Shown here in pieces: positions 61,907-64,000 of a DNA stretch of 64,000 nucleotides (the stretch's first letter is position 1; every line of letters starts with the position of its first letter). The notes beneath the pieces are model-generated. The model ran no database searches. It had not been told where the DNA came from and saw only the letters and a program-made list of their open reading frames with translations. Where the stretch lies: assembly GCF_008639165.1 (NCBI RefSeq), contig NZ_CP029197.1:5770001-5834000 (forward strand). Reading direction: 5' to 3'. The stretch is from Streptomyces venezuelae ATCC 10712. GTDB taxonomy: Bacteria > Actinomycetota > Actinomycetes > Streptomycetales > Streptomycetaceae. A program made the position numbers and the translations under genes.

Positions 61907-63282
61907 CGTCCCGTAGTTCCGTGACGACGGCCCGCCCCTCTTCGGAGGGGCGGGCCGTCGCCCGTACCCAAACGCTTCTCCCGGGCAAGGACGGCATCGG
62001 CACGGTCCGCCGCACGACCCTCCCCGGCGGGCTCCGGATCGTCACCGAGACCCTCCCCTCCGTGCGCTCCGCCACCTTCGGCATCTGGGCGCACGTCGGC
62101 TCCCGCGACGAGACCCCGACGCTGGGCGGCGCCACCCACTACCTGGAGCACCTCCTCTTCAAGGGCACCCGCAAGCGGTCCGCCCTCGACATCTCCGCCG
62201 CGATCGACGCGGTCGGCGGCGAGATGAACGCCTTCACGGCGAAGGAGTACACCTGCTACTACGCCCGGGTCCTCGACACCGACCTGCCGCTGGCGATCGA
62301 CGTCGTCTGCGACATGCTCACGGACTCGCTCATCCTCGAAGAGGACGTGGACGCCGAGCGCGGCGTCATCCTCGAAGAGATCGCGATGACCGAGGACGAC
62401 CCCGGTGACGTGGTGCACGAGCTGTTCGCGCGGACCATGTTCGGCGACACCCCGCTGGGCCGCCCGGTCCTCGGCACCGTCGACACGGTCAACGGTCTCA
62501 CCCGCGGCCAGATCGCCCGCTTCTACCGGAAGCACTACGACCCCACCCACCTGGTCGTCGCCGCCGCGGGCAACGTCGACCACGCCACGGTGGTACGCCA
62601 GGTCCGCCGCGCCTTCGAGAAGGCCGGCGCCCTCGGCCGTACCGACGGGGTCCCGGTCGCCCCCCGCACCGGCGTGCGCACCCTGCGCGCGGCGGGCCGC
62701 GTCGAGCTCCTGAACCGCAAGACGGAGCAGGCGCACGTCGTCCTCGGCATGCCGGGCCTGGCCCGCAACGACGAGCGCCGCTGGGCCCTCGGCGTACTGA
62801 ACACCGCCCTCGGCGGCGGCATGTCCTCCCGCCTCTTCCAGGAGGTCCGCGAGAAGCGCGGCCTGGCCTACAGCGTGTACTCGTACACCTCGGGCTTCGC
62901 CGACTGCGGCCTCTTCGGGGTGTACGCGGGCTGCCGCCCCGGCCAGGTCCACGACGTCCTGAAGATCTGCCGCGACGAGCTCCACAAGGTCGCGTCGGAC
63001 GGCCTCACGGACGACGAGATCGCCCGCGCCGTCGGCCAGCTCTCCGGTTCGACCGTGCTCGGCCTGGAGGACACCGGCGCGCTGATGAACCGCATCGGCA
63101 AGAGCGAGCTGTGCTGGGGCACCCAGATGTCCGTCGACGACATGCTGGACCGGATCGCCGCGGTCACCCCGGACGAGGTCCGCGAGGTCGCCCGCGATGT
63201 ACTGGAGCAGCGGCCCTCGCTCTCGGTGATCGGCCCGCTGAAGGACAAGCAGGCGGACCGCCTCCACCAAGCGGTCTCCTGA
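61903..63282 (+). CDS. M16 family zinc peptidase (pitrilysin/processing-peptidase type)
   Basis: A 459-residue peptidase. The inverted zinc motif HxxEH is HYLEH (His79, Glu82, His83), and the distal Glu lies in ERGVILEEIAMTEDD. The second M16 domain includes LNTALGGGMSSRLFQEVREK with the conserved Arg/Tyr region (RGLAYSVYSYTSGF). Substrates in actinobacteria are not established. GTG 61903 overlaps the pnp stop, so the genes are coupled; GTG 61921 is an alternative. Every possible start lies upstream of, or at, a strong hairpin (61927-61958), so that hairpin is inside the message for residues ~9-19. Confidence 0.92.
   Translation: MTSRSSVTTARPSSEGRAVARTQTLLPGKDGIGTVRRTTLPGGLRIVTETLPSVRSATFGIWAHVGSRDETPTLGGATHYLEHLLFKGTRKRSALDISAAIDAVGGEMNAFTAKEYTCYYARVLDTDLPLAIDVVCDMLTDSLILEEDVDAERGVILEEIAMTEDDPGDVVHELFARTMFGDTPLGRPVLGTVDTVNGLTRGQIARFYRKHYDPTHLVVAAAGNVDHATVVRQVRRAFEKAGALGRTDGVPVAPRTGVRTLRAAGRVELLNRKTEQAHVVLGMPGLARNDERRWALGVLNTALGGGMSSRLFQEVREKRGLAYSVYSYTSGFADCGLFGVYAGCRPGQVHDVLKICRDELHKVASDGLTDDEIARAVGQLSGSTVLGLEDTGALMNRIGKSELCWGTQMSVDDMLDRIAAVTPDEVREVARDVLEQRPSLSVIGPLKDKQADRLHQAVS
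61927..61958 (+). terminator. terminator-like hairpin inside the M16 peptidase start
   Basis: Perfect 14-bp arms (61927-61940, 61945-61958) enclose a TTCG loop 21 bp after the pnp stop codon. It resembles a pnp terminator or attenuator, but lies within the only possible reading frame of the downstream gene. Confidence 0.65.
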
Positions 63283-63308
63283 CCCCGATCCGTAAGGAAG
63301 ACGAAGCA

Positions 63309-64000
63309 ATGAGCAAGCTGCGCGTGGCGGTCCTCGGTGCCCAGGGCCGGATCGGCTCCGAAGCCGTCAAGGCCGTCGAGGCCGCCGAGGACATGGAACT
63401 GGTCGCGGCCCTCGGCCGGGGCGACAAGCTGGAGCGCCTCGTCGAGGCGGACGCCCAGGTCGTCGTCGAACTGACCACCCCCGCCTCGGTCATGGAGAAC
63501 CTCGAGTTCTGCGTGCGCCACGGCATGCACGCGGTCGTCGGCACCACCGGCTGGACCGAGGAGCGCCTCGCGCAGCTGCGGACCTGGCTCGCCGCCTCCC
63601 CGGAGACCGGTGTGCTCATCGCCCCGAACTTCTCCATCGGCGCGGTCCTCACCATGAAGTTCGCCCAGATCGCGGCCCCGTACTTCGAGTCGGTCGAGGT
63701 CGTCGAGCTGCACCACCCGCACAAGGTGGACGCCCCCTCCGGCACCGCGACCCGGACGGCCCAGCTGATCGCCGCCGCCCGCGCCGAGGCCGGTCTGGGC
63801 GCCCAGCCGGACGCGACCGCGACCGCCCTGGACGGGGCCCGCGGCGCCGACGTCGACGGCGTCCGCGTGCACGCCGTGCGCCTCGCGGGCCTGCTGGCCC
63901 ACCAGGAGGTGCTGCTCGGCGGCGAGGGGGAGACCCTCACCGTCCGGCACGACTCACTGCACCACTCCAGCTTCATGCCGGGCATCCTGCTGGGTGCCCG
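63309..64000 (+). CDS. dapB: 4-hydroxy-tetrahydrodipicolinate reductase, 3' end cut by window
   Basis: At least 230 codons of a normally ~250-residue enzyme that reduces the heterocyclic lysine/diaminopimelate precursor with NAD(P)H. Seen: the dinucleotide motif VAVLGAQGRIGSEAV, VVGTTGW, NFSIGAVLT, and the catalytic HHPHKVDAPSGTA segment with the conserved His/Lys. About 20 C-terminal residues lie beyond base 64000. ATG 63309 follows AAGGAAG, 26 bp after the M16 peptidase stop, suggesting one transcript from pnp onward. Confidence 0.95.
   Translation, partial: MSKLRVAVLGAQGRIGSEAVKAVEAAEDMELVAALGRGDKLERLVEADAQVVVELTTPASVMENLEFCVRHGMHAVVGTTGWTEERLAQLRTWLAASPETGVLIAPNFSIGAVLTMKFAQIAAPYFESVEVVELHHPHKVDAPSGTATRTAQLIAAARAEAGLGAQPDATATALDGARGADVDGVRVHAVRLAGLLAHQEVLLGGEGETLTVRHDSLHHSSFMPGILLGA

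Overview
The window is chromosomal DNA from an actinomycete, almost certainly a Streptomyces species. GC content is very high, GTG starts are frequent, ATGA stop/start overlaps are common, and the gene order dxr - M50 protease - ispG - proS - rimP - nusA - ylxR - infB - rbfA - truB - ribF ... rpsO - pnp - M16 protease - dapB is the conserved Streptomyces core arrangement. No tRNA, rRNA, insertion sequence, phage gene or CRISPR array was seen.

Layout. 1-9.3 kb: the end of a TraG/VirD4-like ATPase gene, a PucR-type regulator, a small membrane protein, an EamA exporter, an aldehyde dehydrogenase, a long acyl-CoA dehydrogenase and a Gly-rich repeat protein. 9.5-18 kb: an EPSP synthase paralogue, the MEP-pathway genes dxr and ispG flanking an intramembrane metalloprotease, two GNAT acetyltransferases and proS. 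18.1-21.0 kb, minus strand: an SPFH protein, a kinase-fold protein lacking its catalytic residues, and a coupled ferritin-like protein/lipoprotein pair. 21.2-28.2 kb: the transcription/translation block rimP-nusA-ylxR-infB-DUF503-rbfA-truB. 28.4-33.1 kb: a 1242-residue protein joining a degenerate trypsin domain to a P-loop region, then ribF.

Between ribF and rpsO, which sit close together in many actinobacteria, lies about 26 kb of accessory DNA. It holds (i) a divergent P450/type III polyketide synthase pair matching the tetrahydroxynaphthalene/flaviolin pathway, followed by a secreted RTX-like protein; (ii) a five-gene peptide ABC importer on the minus strand; and (iii) a complete Streptomyces type VII (ESX) secretion locus: a ParA/MinD-like ATPase with very long disordered arms, an unknown soluble protein, EccE, EccB, MycP, EsxB, EsxA, a DUF397 protein, EccC and EccD. 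The core resumes with rpsO, pnp, an M16 peptidase and the start of dapB, cut by the window end.

Most notable observations: a chain of three overlapping micro-ORFs plus a hairpin just before infB; an EPSP synthase with Ala at the glyphosate-sensitivity glycine; a predicted pseudokinase; a predicted pseudoprotease with an Arg-substituted Walker A; tandem 21-bp repeats before eccD; and a terminator-like hairpin inside the first codons of the M16 peptidase gene. All calls rest on reading the sequence and on recall of protein families; no database search was run.
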